A stretch of 64,000 bases of DNA from Aquibium sp. A9E412 (GCF_030398335.1 NZ_JAOAOP010000002.1:62001-126000); one strand, 5' to 3'. Numbered from the stretch's first letter, positions 12,147 through 20,978 are shown. Notes: generated from the letters alone by a model not told the origin. Translations and numbers: made by a program.

Positions 12147-13391
12147 ATGCGCGCCGACGACACGCCGCCCGACGGCCTCGCCCTCGATCCGACCACACGG
12201 CGGCTGCGGCTCGACCCGCACGCCGACGGCTTCGTCCAGGATCCCTACCGCGTCTATGCACAGGTGCACGCCCGCGCGCCGGTCTTCTTCTGGGAGGACT
12301 ACGGCCTGTGGTGCGTGGCCGGCTACGAGGCGGTCAACCGGCTGCTGCGCGACCGCCGGCTGGGCCGCGCCCGGCCGGCGACGCTGCCGCCGCCGGCCGG
12401 GCGCGGCCATCTGGCCGATTTCGACGCGGTCGAGGCGCACTCGATGCTGGAGCTCGAGCCGCCGGCGCACACCCGGCTGCGCACGCTGGTCAACCGCGCC
12501 TTCGTGTCGCGCCAGGTGGAGCGGCTCAGGCCGCGCGTCGAGGCGCTGGCGCACACGCTGATCGACGGCTTCGCCGGCGACGGCGAGGCCGAGCTGATCG
12601 CCCGCTTCGCCACGCCGATCCCCATCACGGTGATCGCCGAGATGCTCGGCGTGCCGGTCGAGGCGGGCCCGCAGCTCCTCGACTGGTCGCACCGCATGGT
12701 GGCGATGTACATGCACGCGCCCGACCGGGCGGCCGAGGACAGCGCCAACGCCGCCGCGCGCGCCTTCGCCGGCTTCGTGCGCGAGCACGCCGCCCGGCGC
12801 CGCCGGCAGCCCGGCGATGACCTGATGAGCGTGCTCCTGGCGGCCAACGATGCCGGCGACCGGCTGTCGGAGGACGAGCTGGTGTCGTCGGTCATCCTGC
12901 TGCTCAACGCCGGCCACGAGGCGACCGTGCACCAGACCGGCAACGCGATCGCCACCGTGCTCGCCCAGGGCGGCGACCCGCGCCGCTTCTTCGCCACGCC
13001 GGCGCAGACGGCCGCGACGGTGGAGGAATGCCTGCGCATCGACCCGCCGCTGCACATGTTCACCCGCTACGCCTACGAGCCGGTCGCGCTTGCCGAGGGC
13101 GTGCGGCTGGCGCCGGGCGAGACGGTCGGGCTGCTGCTCGGCGCGGCCAACAGCGACCCGGCGGCCTTCGCCGAGCCGCGCGGCTTCCGTCCCGGCCGCG
13201 ACGACCAGAAGACCGTCGGCTTCGGCGCCGGCATCCATTTCTGCATCGGCGCGCCGCTCGCCCGGCTCGAGCTGCAGGCCGCGCTGGCGGTGCTCTTCGC
13301 GCGGCTGCCGGCGCTGCGCCCGGCCGCCCCGCCGCGCTATCGCGACAGCTATCATTTCCACGGGCTGGAGCGGCTCGACTGCACCTGGTAG
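12147..13391 (+). CDS. cytochrome P450
   Basis: 414-residue soluble class I-type P450. The I-helix oxygen-binding motif is LLNAGHEATVH, the K-helix ExxR is ECLR, and the heme loop is FGAGIHFCIGAPLARLEL with the axial Cys near residue 366. No N-terminal membrane anchor, as usual for bacterial P450s. The start at 12147 has AAGGAG only 2 bases before ATG, closer than ideal, but no better start lies near. No ferredoxin or reductase gene is adjacent, so electrons must come from elsewhere. The substrate cannot be predicted. The divergent FAD oxidoreductase may work on the same compound (inference). Confidence 0.93.
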   Translation: MRADDTPPDGLALDPTTRRLRLDPHADGFVQDPYRVYAQVHARAPVFFWEDYGLWCVAGYEAVNRLLRDRRLGRARPATLPPPAGRGHLADFDAVEAHSMLELEPPAHTRLRTLVNRAFVSRQVERLRPRVEALAHTLIDGFAGDGEAELIARFATPIPITVIAEMLGVPVEAGPQLLDWSHRMVAMYMHAPDRAAEDSANAAARAFAGFVREHAARRRRQPGDDLMSVLLAANDAGDRLSEDELVSSVILLLNAGHEATVHQTGNAIATVLAQGGDPRRFFATPAQTAATVEECLRIDPPLHMFTRYAYEPVALAEGVRLAPGETVGLLLGAANSDPAAFAEPRGFRPGRDDQKTVGFGAGIHFCIGAPLARLELQAALAVLFARLPALRPAAPPRYRDSYHFHGLERLDCTW

Positions 13392-13487
13392 CCGCCTTCC
13401 AGGCCCTGCGCGCCATTGCCTTCGCGCCGCACGCTGCTATCTCGCATGAGGCCGGCAAGGGGACCGGTCTCTCGGGGGAATAATGCA

Positions 13488-14261
13488 ATGGTGCATTCCT
13501 TGGCGCTCGGCGTCGTCTTCGTGTTCGGCACGATCGCGCTCGCCTGGCTCAGCTATTTCGGCATGCGGGCGCTGACGTCGGGCTGGGTGGAGAGCGAGAC
13601 GCGCGAGCTCGCCGGCTCGGTGATCTTCCGCGTCGCGGCGCTGCACGGGCTGATCCTGGCGCTGGTCTTCGCGCAGGAGATGATCGACTATCAGGAGCTG
13701 CGCTCCTCGCTGGTCGAGGAGGCGACGGCGGTGGCCGACATCTACAACGACATCCGCCGCTACGGCGGCGACGCGGTGGAGCCCATGCAGTCGGCGCTGT
13801 CGGCCTATGTGCGGGTGGTGGTGGACGAGGAGTGGGACCGGCTGGCGCGCGACACCCACCTGGCGCCGGAAGCCTGGTCACTGCGCGAGACGGTCTATCT
13901 GGCGGTGCTCGACCTTGAGCCGCAGACGGCGCGCGAAGAGGCGCTGCGCAACCACATGCTGGCCAAGATCCAGAAGATCGCCGAGCTGCGCCAGAAGCGG
14001 GAGAACACGGCGCTGCAGGCGATCAGCAGCATGTTCTGGTTCGCCGCGGTCGCCGGGGTGGTGCTGATCACCCTGCCCTACTTCATCTTTCCGCCGAGCC
14101 CGCTCAACCTGATGCTGCTCAGCGTCTACGGCGCCTTCACCGGCATCGTGATGCTGTTCATCTACGCCTTCTCCGACCCGTTCTCGCCGCCCGGCAACCT
14201 GGCGCCGGCGGCCTTCGAGCGGCTGCTGGAAACCGAGATCGGCGGCGCGGCGACGCAGTGA
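13488..14261 (+). CDS. DUF4239-like membrane protein
   Basis: 257 residues with two N-terminal hydrophobic segments (LALGVVFVFGTIALAWLSYF; VAALHGLILALVFAQEM), a polar central region and two C-terminal membrane helices (SMFWFAAVAGVVLITLPYF; LMLLSVYGAFTGIVMLFIYA). This four-helix layout with an EEATAVADIYNDI helix after TM2 resembles DUF4239 proteins (bestrophin-like), whose function is unknown. The start at 13488 follows a CGGGGGAA site by 8 bases. It stands alone between P450 and the convergent serine hydrolase. Confidence 0.65.
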   Translation: MVHSLALGVVFVFGTIALAWLSYFGMRALTSGWVESETRELAGSVIFRVAALHGLILALVFAQEMIDYQELRSSLVEEATAVADIYNDIRRYGGDAVEPMQSALSAYVRVVVDEEWDRLARDTHLAPEAWSLRETVYLAVLDLEPQTAREEALRNHMLAKIQKIAELRQKRENTALQAISSMFWFAAVAGVVLITLPYFIFPPSPLNLMLLSVYGAFTGIVMLFIYAFSDPFSPPGNLAPAAFERLLETEIGGAATQ

Positions 14262-14283
14262 CGGGCGGCGCCGTCCGGCGGCT

Positions 14284-15846
14284 TCAGTCCGCCGCCCGCG
14301 TCCAGGTCCCCTGTCCGGCGGCGTCGAGATACTCGATGACGAGCGAGCCGGCCTGCACGTCGAAGCGCACCGAAGAGCGCGAGCCGGCCGGGGCGTTCTC
14401 GCCGCGCGGGCTCACGGCGAAGGTGTCGCCGCTCCAGTGCGCCAGCGGGAAGGCCATCCCGTCCGGGCCGAGCCGCAGCACCAGGCCGTCCGCCGCCACG
14501 CCGACGGTCGCATCGCCGAAGTACGCGTTCGCGTAGCGTCCCGCATAGCGCGCGAGCGGCCGCGCCGGGTCGGCCGGGCGCGGCGGCGCAGCCCCGGCCA
14601 GGTCGCCGACCGGCGCATGCATCGCCGCCATGACGCCATTGTAGGCGGCGAACCAGTCGCGCGCCGGGGCGCCGAACTGGACGACGTCGAGAAAGTGCGC
14701 TGCCACGGCCTCCACGGCGCCGACCGGTCCGCCGTTCGACAGCACGACGATGCCGAGTTCCTCGCCCGGCAGCATGTGGAAATTGGTCGCCGCGCCGAGC
14801 AGGAACGCACCGGAATGGCTTATCACGGGCCGGCCCGTCGCCGTCACGCCGACATTGAAGCCGTAGCCGTAGAACCCGCTGCGGGCGGCCGGCGCATGCG
14901 CCGGGCCGCTGACGACCTGCGGGCGCAGCGCCGGCAGCAGGGCCTCGGGCGCGAACAGCGTGCCGTCCTCCGTCTTTCCCCCGGCGAGCAGCAGCGCGAG
15001 CCAGGCGGCGAGATCGCGCGCCGTCGACGACACGCCGCCGGCCGGCGACTGCTCGTCGGGGTCGCGCTCGTAGAGCGCCCGAAAGCGCCCGTCCTCGAAG
15101 GCGTGCAGCGTGGCGCGCTCGGGATGCGCGACGAAATCGGCATGGCGCGAGCTGGTGTCCTCCATGCCGAGCGGGCCGTACAGCGTCTCGGCGGCGAGCT
15201 CCTCCCACGGCTTGCCGGCGGCCGCGGCGACCGCCTCCGCCCCGGCGGTGATGCCGAAATTGGCGTAGTTGTAGGCGGTGCGGAAGGAATCCAGCGGCAC
15301 GTTGACCAGCCGTTCGAGGATCGCCGCGCGCGAAAAGCCCAAATCCTCCAGGTCGTCGCCGGCCGCGTGCGGCAGGCCCGAGCGGTGCGCGAACATGTCG
15401 CCGACGGTGACCATCGCGCCGACACGGGCATCGGACAGCGCGAAGGCCGGCAGATGCGCGCGGATCGGGTCGTCCCAGCCGACCAGCCCGTCCGTCACCG
15501 CGATCGCCGCCACGGTGGCCGAGACCGACTTGGAGATCGAGGCGATCTGGAAGACGGTGTCCGGCGTGACCGGCGCGCCGGTCGCCAGGCTGCGCACGCC
15601 GAAGCCTTCGAGAAACACCGTCTCGCCGCGGTGCACCACGGCGACCGCCATGCCGGGCACGCTGCTGCGCCGCATGATCGCCTCGACGGTGGCCGGCAGC
15701 GTCTCCAGCGCCCGCGCGAGGCCGTCCGGCGCGAGCGCGACCGCGTCGTGCGCCGGTGTCGCGCCGGGCACCACCGTCTGCGCCTGCGCGCCGGCCGCCA
15801 GAGCACACGCGCAGAAAGCGGCGGCGACGGGGAAACGAAAGCGCAT
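14284..15846 (-). CDS. secreted serine hydrolase (class C beta-lactamase/penicillin-binding family)
   Basis: 520 residues. An N-terminal Sec signal peptide (MRFRFPVAAAFCACALAAGA, cut near AQA-Q) directs it to the periplasm. The nucleophile motif SxxK is S103-I-S-K106, the second motif is YAN (AYNYANFG, near residue 203), and the third is HSG (VISHSGAF). About 110 C-terminal residues (ARYAGRYANAYFGDATVGVA...) form a beta-rich DUF3471-like domain, as in long esterase-type members. Function could be D,D-peptidase, esterase or lactamase. The ATG at 15846 has a perfect AGGAGG 8 bases upstream. The ~170 bp upstream hold no gene before the repeat at 16037. Confidence 0.85.
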   Translation of the reverse strand: MRFRFPVAAAFCACALAAGAQAQTVVPGATPAHDAVALAPDGLARALETLPATVEAIMRRSSVPGMAVAVVHRGETVFLEGFGVRSLATGAPVTPDTVFQIASISKSVSATVAAIAVTDGLVGWDDPIRAHLPAFALSDARVGAMVTVGDMFAHRSGLPHAAGDDLEDLGFSRAAILERLVNVPLDSFRTAYNYANFGITAGAEAVAAAAGKPWEELAAETLYGPLGMEDTSSRHADFVAHPERATLHAFEDGRFRALYERDPDEQSPAGGVSSTARDLAAWLALLLAGGKTEDGTLFAPEALLPALRPQVVSGPAHAPAARSGFYGYGFNVGVTATGRPVISHSGAFLLGAATNFHMLPGEELGIVVLSNGGPVGAVEAVAAHFLDVVQFGAPARDWFAAYNGVMAAMHAPVGDLAGAAPPRPADPARPLARYAGRYANAYFGDATVGVAADGLVLRLGPDGMAFPLAHWSGDTFAVSPRGENAPAGSRSSVRFDVQAGSLVIEYLDAAGQGTWTRAAD

Positions 15847-16036
15847 GGCGAGGTCCTCCTTGATGGCCGGCGCGGTCGCGGGCGGCGCCGCACGCGACTC
15901 GGATCGGGTTTCAGACCCGCCAGTGACCCCGGCGCGCATCCGAGGGCAAGCCCCGCATGGCGCGGCGGCCGCCACGTTCGCCATTCCGGCGGCCGCAGGG
16001 TGCGCCGGCCCGCCCCGGCCTCAGCCGGCGTCGCGA

Positions 16037-16136
16037 GCCGATCGGCTTTCACGGAATCGCAGATCATCTGCCAGTTGTTGTCCTGACGGGTTTGCCGACG
16101 GCGAGGCGGTGTCCACGTCGCCTGGAACCGCTTTAG
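16037..16136 (+). repeat. intergenic repeat family, copy A (degenerate)
   Basis: Same order of blocks as the other copies: TTTCACGGAATCGCAGATC, then TTGTTGTCCTGACGGGTTTG, then GACGGCGAGGCGG, then GTCCACGTCGCCTGGAAC, ending CGCTTTAG. The final hairpin arm is damaged (GGTGTCCA versus TGGAACC). The copy's end overlaps the zur stop codon (TAA read from TTA at 16133-16135). Confidence 0.8.
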
Positions 16137-16552
16137 CCGGCCGCCGGCCGGCAGGCGCGGCACAGGCCGCGCAGCTCCACCGTCGAGCGGTCGAGCGTGT
16201 AGCCGGCCTCGCCGGCCAGCGTGGCGAGCCGGCGCGCCAGGCGGGCATCGGCCAGCTCCGACACGGTGCCGCACTTGTCGCAGATGGCGAAAGCGGTCGC
16301 GTCGTGCACCGCCGTCTCGGGATGGCTGCAGGCGACGAAGGCGTTGAGGCTTTCGAGCCGGTGCACGAGGCCGCGCTCGACCAGCTTTTCCAGCGCGCGG
16401 TAGACCTGCAGCGGGGCGCGCAGCCCCTCGCCGCGCAACCGGTCGAGGATGGTGTAGGCGCTGAGCGGCCCTTCGGCCTCGGCCAGCGCGCGATGGACCA
16501 GCGCCTGGTTGCGCGTCAGGCCGGCGGGTTGGCCATGCGCGTGCCGGCTCAT
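16133..16552 (-). CDS. zur: zinc uptake regulator Zur (Fur family)
   Basis: 139 residues. Winged-helix N-terminal half (LTRNQALVHRALAEAEGPLS...YRALEKLVERGLVHRL), and C-terminal dimerisation/metal domain with two CxxC pairs (CDKCG and CRAC) for structural zinc plus AFVACSHPETAVHDATAF. It represses znu genes when zinc is sufficient. It overlaps znuB by 4 bp (ATGA) as last gene of the znuCB-zur operon, so it would repress its own transcription through the boxes at 18429-18461. Context makes Zur far more likely than Fur, PerR or Mur. Its stop codon lies in the end of repeat copy A. Confidence 0.88.
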   Translation of the reverse strand: MSRHAHGQPAGLTRNQALVHRALAEAEGPLSAYTILDRLRGEGLRAPLQVYRALEKLVERGLVHRLESLNAFVACSHPETAVHDATAFAICDKCGTVSELADARLARRLATLAGEAGYTLDRSTVELRGLCRACRPAAG

Positions 16553-17358
16553 CGCGTCCCGCCCCCGGCGCGCCGACCGGCCAGCGGCACGAGGCCGAGC
16601 AGGAAGAGGACCAGCGCGGCGACGACGATGCTCGGCCCCGAGGGCGTGTCCCAGGCGAGCGAGCCGTAGAGCCCGCCGACCACGGCCACCACGCCGGCGA
16701 GCGCCGCCAGCACGGCCATCTGCTCCGGCGTGCGGGCGAAGCGGCGGGCGGTGGCGGCCGGGATGATGATGAGCGCGGTGATGAGAAGCACGCCGACGAC
16801 CTTCATGGCGATCGCCACGACGACGGCCATCAGCAGCATGAAGACGAGCTCGGCGCGATCGGGCCGCAAGCCCTCGGCGGCGGCGAGCTCGCGGCTGACG
16901 GTGGCGGCGAAGAGCGGCCGCCACAGCCAGGCGAGCACGGCCAGCACCGCCGCGCCGCCGGCATAGATGACGGCGATGTCGGCGCGCGAGACGGCGAGGA
17001 TGTCGCCGAACAGGAAGCCGATCAGGTCGACGCGCACCCAGCTCATCAGCGCCAGCGCGACGAGGCCGAGCGCCAGCGCCGAATGCGACAGGAGCCCGAG
17101 CAGCGCGTCGGAACCGAGCGTGCCCTGGCGGCGCAGCGCCAGAAGCGCCAGCGAGACCAGCGCGGCGACCGCGAACACGGCGAGCGTGACGTCGACCTGA
17201 AGCAGCAGCGCGAGCGCCACGCCGAGCAGCGCGGCATGCGCCAGCGTATCGCCGAAATAGGCCATGCGACGCCACACGACCAGGCAGCCGAGCGGTCCGG
17301 CGACGAGCGCCACGCCGATGCCGGCGACCAGCGCCCGCAGGAAGAAGTCGTCAAGCAT
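16549..17358 (-). CDS. znuB: zinc ABC transporter permease ZnuB
   Basis: 269-residue inner-membrane permease of the ABC-3 family with about eight hydrophobic segments (for example LVAGIGVALVAGPLGCLVVW, VFMLLMAVVVAIAMKVVGVL, SIVVAALVLFLLGLVPLAG). The motif GVLLITALIIIPAATARR is the family's conserved loop that contacts the ATPase. The ATG at 17358 overlaps znuC by 8 bp; the longer open frame upstream is a shadow of znuC. It ends with the ATGA overlap into zur. Confidence 0.93.
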   Translation of the reverse strand: MLDDFFLRALVAGIGVALVAGPLGCLVVWRRMAYFGDTLAHAALLGVALALLLQVDVTLAVFAVAALVSLALLALRRQGTLGSDALLGLLSHSALALGLVALALMSWVRVDLIGFLFGDILAVSRADIAVIYAGGAAVLAVLAWLWRPLFAATVSRELAAAEGLRPDRAELVFMLLMAVVVAIAMKVVGVLLITALIIIPAATARRFARTPEQMAVLAALAGVVAVVGGLYGSLAWDTPSGPSIVVAALVLFLLGLVPLAGRRAGGGTR

Positions 17359-18235
17359 CGCCGCCCTCCCGGCGCTCGGCCCGCGCATCGGGTGCCGGGA
17401 GGGCGGCCTCGCGATCGCGGCCGTGATGATGGCCGTCGCCCGGATGGCAGCTCTCGGTGACGCTGCCGTCGGCATGGCGCACCCGGCCGTCGGGCAGATG
17501 GGTGTGGTCGTGGTCGTGCCGGTAGACGGCGAGCGCGGCGGCGGCACGGTCGCCGAACAGGCGGCGGTACTCCGGGCTCTCGGCGACGGCGCGCGGCGGC
17601 CCCTCGCAGCAGACATGGCCGTTGAGGCAGATCACCCGGTCGGTCGCCGCCATCACCACATGCAGGTCGTGCGAGATCATCAGCACCGCGCAGCCGAGCC
17701 GGTCGCGGGCGGCGGCGATCAGCTCGTAGAGCGCGATCTCGCCGGAAAAGTCGACGCCCTGCACCGGCTCGTCGAGCACCAGAAGCTGCGGCTTGAGGGC
17801 GAGCGCGCGGGCCAGCATGGCGCGCTGGAACTCGCCGCCCGACAGCGTGCGCAGCTCGGCCTTGTCGAGATGGCCGATGCCGGTGTCGGCGAGCGCGGCG
17901 GCGACCTCGGCCGGCGACAGCCGCGCGGTCAGCCGCATGAAGCGGCCGACGGTCAGCGGCAGCGTCCAGTCGACCGCCACCGACTGCGGCACGTAGCCGA
18001 CGCGCAGCCGTTCGCGCCGGCGCACCCGGCCCTCGTCTGGCGCCAGGACGCCGAGCGCCAACCGCGCGGTGGTCGACTTGCCGGAACCGTTCGGGCCGAT
18101 CAGCGTGACGATCTCGCCCGGCCCGACCGAAAGGTCGACGCCGCGCACCAGCCAGCGCCCGGCCCGCCTTATGCCGGCGTTGTCGAGGGCGACGAGCGGT
18201 TCGTGCGGATCATGCGGATCATGCGGCTTGTGCAC
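17351..18235 (-). CDS. znuC: zinc ABC transporter ATP-binding protein ZnuC
   Basis: About 294 residues. Walker A GPNGSGKSTTARLALG, signature LSGGEFQRAMLARAL, Walker B LLVLDEP, switch His in MISHDLHV. It has a His-rich tail (RHDHDHTHLPDG...GDGHHHGRDRE), common in ZnuC, that may buffer zinc. The start is uncertain. The farthest ATG (18445) lies inside the Zur-box region and cannot be translated from the expected transcript, so I chose GTG at 18235, which has GAAGG 9 bases upstream. It gives an unusual HKPHDPHDPHEP start encoded by a 9-bp tandem repeat (18203-18227). First gene of znuC-znuB-zur. Confidence 0.88.
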   Translation of the reverse strand: MHKPHDPHDPHEPLVALDNAGIRRAGRWLVRGVDLSVGPGEIVTLIGPNGSGKSTTARLALGVLAPDEGRVRRRERLRVGYVPQSVAVDWTLPLTVGRFMRLTARLSPAEVAAALADTGIGHLDKAELRTLSGGEFQRAMLARALALKPQLLVLDEPVQGVDFSGEIALYELIAAARDRLGCAVLMISHDLHVVMAATDRVICLNGHVCCEGPPRAVAESPEYRRLFGDRAAAALAVYRHDHDHTHLPDGRVRHADGSVTESCHPGDGHHHGRDREAALPAPDARAERREGGDA

Positions 18236-18428
18236 CGATGCGGCCTTCGCGGGTTGCGGCGTGCGGCCGGCAGGCCGTTGCGGCCCGGCCGACGCCGATC
18301 GTCTGTCATTCGTCGCCTGTCGGCCGTCGCCCGTGCGGTCCGGGCGCGGCCCCGCCCCCACCGGTCGGCACACCGCGGGCAGCGGCGGCGAGCGTGCGAC
18401 GAGACGCTTGCCGGCGCTTATCGCATAC

Positions 18429-18441
18429 GTTATAAGGTTAC
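18429..18441 (-). promoter_or_regulatory. Zur box 1 (znuC side)
   Basis: On the minus strand GTAACCTTATAAC, close to the rhizobial Zur consensus GTTATANNATAAC. It lies between TTGCGT (18447-18442) and GATAAG (18424-18419), a 17-base-spaced candidate promoter for znuC, so a bound repressor would block it directly. Confidence 0.65.
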
Positions 18442-18448
18442 GCAATCT

Positions 18449-18461
18449 GTGATCTTATAAC
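18449..18461 (+). promoter_or_regulatory. Zur box 2 (znuA side)
   Basis: GTGATCTTATAAC on the plus strand, 11 of 13 bases identical to box 1 read on the minus strand. The centres of the two boxes are 20 bp apart, two helical turns, so two dimers would sit on the same face of the DNA. It is 55 bp upstream of the znuA ATG. Confidence 0.65.
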
Positions 18462-18516
18462 ATCACGTCGATCCACATCACACCGGTGCCTGCGGGCGAT
18501 CGAAGGAGGGAACGGA

Positions 18517-19530
18517 ATGAGGAACGGACTGACCGGCGCGCTGCTGGCGGCAGGCGCTCTCGCATGGCAGGGGGTGGCCGGCGCGGCCGCGGCCGCGCCC
18601 GACGTGGTGGTGTCGATCAAGCCGGTCCACGCGCTGGTCGCGGCGGTGATGGAGGGCGTCGGCACCCCGCAGCTGCTGATCGAGGGCGCCGGCTCGCCGC
18701 ACAGCTACAGCCTGAAGCCCTCGCAGGCCGCCGCCATCGAGGACGCCGACGTCGTGTTCTGGATCGGCCCGCAGCTCGAAACCTTCCTGCAACGCCCGCT
18801 CGCCACGCTCGGCCGCGAGGCGCGCACCGTCGCGCTGATCGAGAGCGAAGGCCTGACGCGGCTCGGCTTCCGCTCCGGCAGCACCTTCGAGGCGCATGCG
18901 CATGACGACGACGATCACGACCACGCGCATGGCGAGGACGACGGACACGGGCACGACCATGCCGCGGACGCCGCACGGGCCGACGACGACGCGCACGGCC
19001 ATGACGACGGGCTCGACCCGCATGTCTGGCTCGATCCGGCAAACGCCGCCGCCATGACGGAGCGCATCGCCGCCGTGCTCGGCGCGGTCGATCCCGACAA
19101 TGCGGCGCGCTATCGCGACAACGCCGCCGCCGCCGGCGCGCGGCTCGCCGCGCTGACGGCGGAGGTGACGGCGATGCTCGAGCCCGTCCGCGGACGCGGC
19201 TTCGTCGTCTTCCACGACGGCTACCGCTATTTCGAGGAGCGGTTCGGCGTGACGGCGGCCGGCGCGCTGACGGTCAACCCCGAGGTCGCTCCCGGCGCCG
19301 AGCGGGTGGCCGAGATCCGCGAGGCGGTGCGCCGCCTCGACGCGGTCTGCGTGTTCGCCGAGCCGCAGTTCGAGCCGCGGCTGGTCGCCGTGGTGAGCGA
19401 GGGAACCGGCGCGCGGAGCGCCGTGCTCGACCCGCTCGGCGCCGACCTGGACGACGGGCCGGAGCTCTATTTCGCGCTGATCCGCGGCATGGCGACGGCG
19501 ATGCGCGACTGCCTGGCCGAGGCCGGCTGA
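18517..19530 (+). CDS. znuA: zinc ABC transporter substrate-binding protein ZnuA
   Basis: 337 residues with a Sec signal peptide (LTGALLAAGALAWQGVAGAA). Zinc ligands of the family: His in GAGSPHSYSL, His in DPHVWLDP, His in VVFHDGYRYF and the C-terminal Asp in DPLGADLDDG. Between residues 128 and 172 is a long Asp/His-rich loop (AHAHDDDDHDHAHGEDDGHG and on) typical of zinc-specific ZnuA, a metal sensor or chaperone loop. It delivers periplasmic Zn2+ to ZnuBC. RBS GAAGGAGGG is 5 bases before the ATG. Transcribed divergently from znuC and controlled by the shared Zur boxes. Confidence 0.93.
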   Translation: MRNGLTGALLAAGALAWQGVAGAAAAAPDVVVSIKPVHALVAAVMEGVGTPQLLIEGAGSPHSYSLKPSQAAAIEDADVVFWIGPQLETFLQRPLATLGREARTVALIESEGLTRLGFRSGSTFEAHAHDDDDHDHAHGEDDGHGHDHAADAARADDDAHGHDDGLDPHVWLDPANAAAMTERIAAVLGAVDPDNAARYRDNAAAAGARLAALTAEVTAMLEPVRGRGFVVFHDGYRYFEERFGVTAAGALTVNPEVAPGAERVAEIREAVRRLDAVCVFAEPQFEPRLVAVVSEGTGARSAVLDPLGADLDDGPELYFALIRGMATAMRDCLAEAG

Positions 19531-19590
19531 GCGCGCCCGCCGCGTGCCGGCCCGCCGCCGGCACGCGGACGCGCCCGACGGCCGGCCGGG

Positions 19591-20877
19591 TCAGCCGGCC
19601 CTGGCGAGCGCCTGCTCGAGATCGGCGATGATGTCTTCGGCGTCCTCCAGGCCGATCGACAGGCGCACCACGTCCGGTCCGGCGCCGGCGGCGGTCTGCT
19701 GCTCGTCGGAAAGCTGCCGGTGGGTGGTCGAGGCGGGATGGATGATGAGCGACTTGGTGTCGCCGATGTTGGCCAGGTGCGACAGCATCTCGACGCCCTC
19801 CACCACCTTGACGCCGGCCTCGAAGCCGCCTTTCAGGCCGAAGGTGAAGACGGCGCCGGCGCCCTTGGGCGAATATTTGCGCATCAGCGCGTGGTTGGCG
19901 TCGTCGGGCAGGCCCGGATAGGAGACCCAGGCGACCGCCGGGTGCTTCGACAGCCACTCGGCGACCTTCAGCGCGTTCTCGCAGTGGCGCTGCATCCTGA
20001 GCGGCAGCGTCTCGATGCCGGTCAGGATCATGAAGGCGTTGAAGGGCGCGATGGTCGGCCCGAAGTCGCGCAGGCCGATGACGCGCGCGGCGATGGCGAA
20101 GGCGAAGTTGCCGAAGGTCTCGTGCAGAACGATGCCGCCATACTCCTCGCGCGGCTCCGACAGCATCGGGTAATTGCCCGACTTCGACCAGTCGAAGGTG
20201 CCGGCGTCGACCAGCACGCCGCCCATCGAGTTGCCGTGGCCGCCCATGAACTTGGTCAGCGAGTGGACGACGATGTCGGCGCCGTGCTCGATCGGCCGCA
20301 TCAGGTAGGGCGTGGCCATGGTGTTGTCGACGATCAGCGGCAGGCCGTGCCGGCGGGCGATCTCGGCGATCTTCTCCAGGTCGACGAAGACGCCGCCCGG
20401 ATTGGCCAGGCTTTCGACGAAGATGGCGCGGGTGCGCGCGTCGATCTGGTCCTCGAAGGTCGACGGGTCGCCGGTGTCGGCCCAGCGCACATGCCAGTCG
20501 AAGCTCTTGAAGGCGTGGCCGAACTGGTTGATCGAGCCGCCGTAAAGCTTCTTGGCGGCGATGAAATTGTCGCCCGGCTTCATCAGCGTGTGGAAGATGA
20601 GGAGCTGCGCGCCGTGGCCCGAGGCCGTGGCGAGCGCCGCCGTGCCGCCCTCGAGCGCGGCGACGCGCTCCTCCAGCACCGCCTGGGTCGGGTTCATGAT
20701 GCGCGTGTAGATGTTGCCGAACGCCTTGAGGCCGAACAGCGAGGCGGCGTGGTCGACGTCGTCGAAGACGTAGGACGTCGTCTGGTAGATCGGCGTCGCG
20801 CGCGCTCCGGTCGCAGGGTCCGGCTGGGCGCCGGCATGAACGGCCAAGGTGTTGAATCCGGGCGTACGCTCGCTCAT
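19591..20877 (-). CDS. metY: O-acetylhomoserine aminocarboxypropyltransferase (O-acetylhomoserine sulfhydrylase)
   Basis: 428-residue PLP enzyme of the Cys/Met metabolism family, making homocysteine from O-acetylhomoserine and sulfide. PLP lysine is Lys209 in VVHSLTKFMGGHG, with IVDNTMATPYLMRP upstream and YTRIMNPTQAVLEERVAALE near the N-terminus. The MetY-type insertion (FDWSKSGNYPML) and length distinguish it from MetB/MetZ. The ATG at 20877 has AGGAGA 7 bases upstream. No SAM-II riboswitch was recognisable in the 100 bp leader. It is on the same strand as, and downstream of, the CoA-binding protein, a frequent pairing in the order. Confidence 0.93.
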   Translation of the reverse strand: MSERTPGFNTLAVHAGAQPDPATGARATPIYQTTSYVFDDVDHAASLFGLKAFGNIYTRIMNPTQAVLEERVAALEGGTAALATASGHGAQLLIFHTLMKPGDNFIAAKKLYGGSINQFGHAFKSFDWHVRWADTGDPSTFEDQIDARTRAIFVESLANPGGVFVDLEKIAEIARRHGLPLIVDNTMATPYLMRPIEHGADIVVHSLTKFMGGHGNSMGGVLVDAGTFDWSKSGNYPMLSEPREEYGGIVLHETFGNFAFAIAARVIGLRDFGPTIAPFNAFMILTGIETLPLRMQRHCENALKVAEWLSKHPAVAWVSYPGLPDDANHALMRKYSPKGAGAVFTFGLKGGFEAGVKVVEGVEMLSHLANIGDTKSLIIHPASTTHRQLSDEQQTAAGAGPDVVRLSIGLEDAEDIIADLEQALARAG

Positions 20878-20978
20878 CGTCGGTTCTCCTGTTGCCTGAA
20901 AATCGGTGCGCATTGTTCGCAAAGTCGCGCCGTCAAGGCAAAGGCGATTTGCGCGGCGGCACGCCGGCGACGGGAAAA

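Noticed and set aside
18235-18445. ZnuC starting at the ATG at 18445
   Set aside because: That start lies within the Zur-box/promoter region, and the first ~70 residues would be low-complexity Arg/Pro/Ala sequence without family similarity.
20878-20978. Possible SAM-II riboswitch before metY
   Set aside because: Alphaproteobacterial met genes often carry one, but I could not find its conserved pseudoknot sequence in this 100-bp leader.
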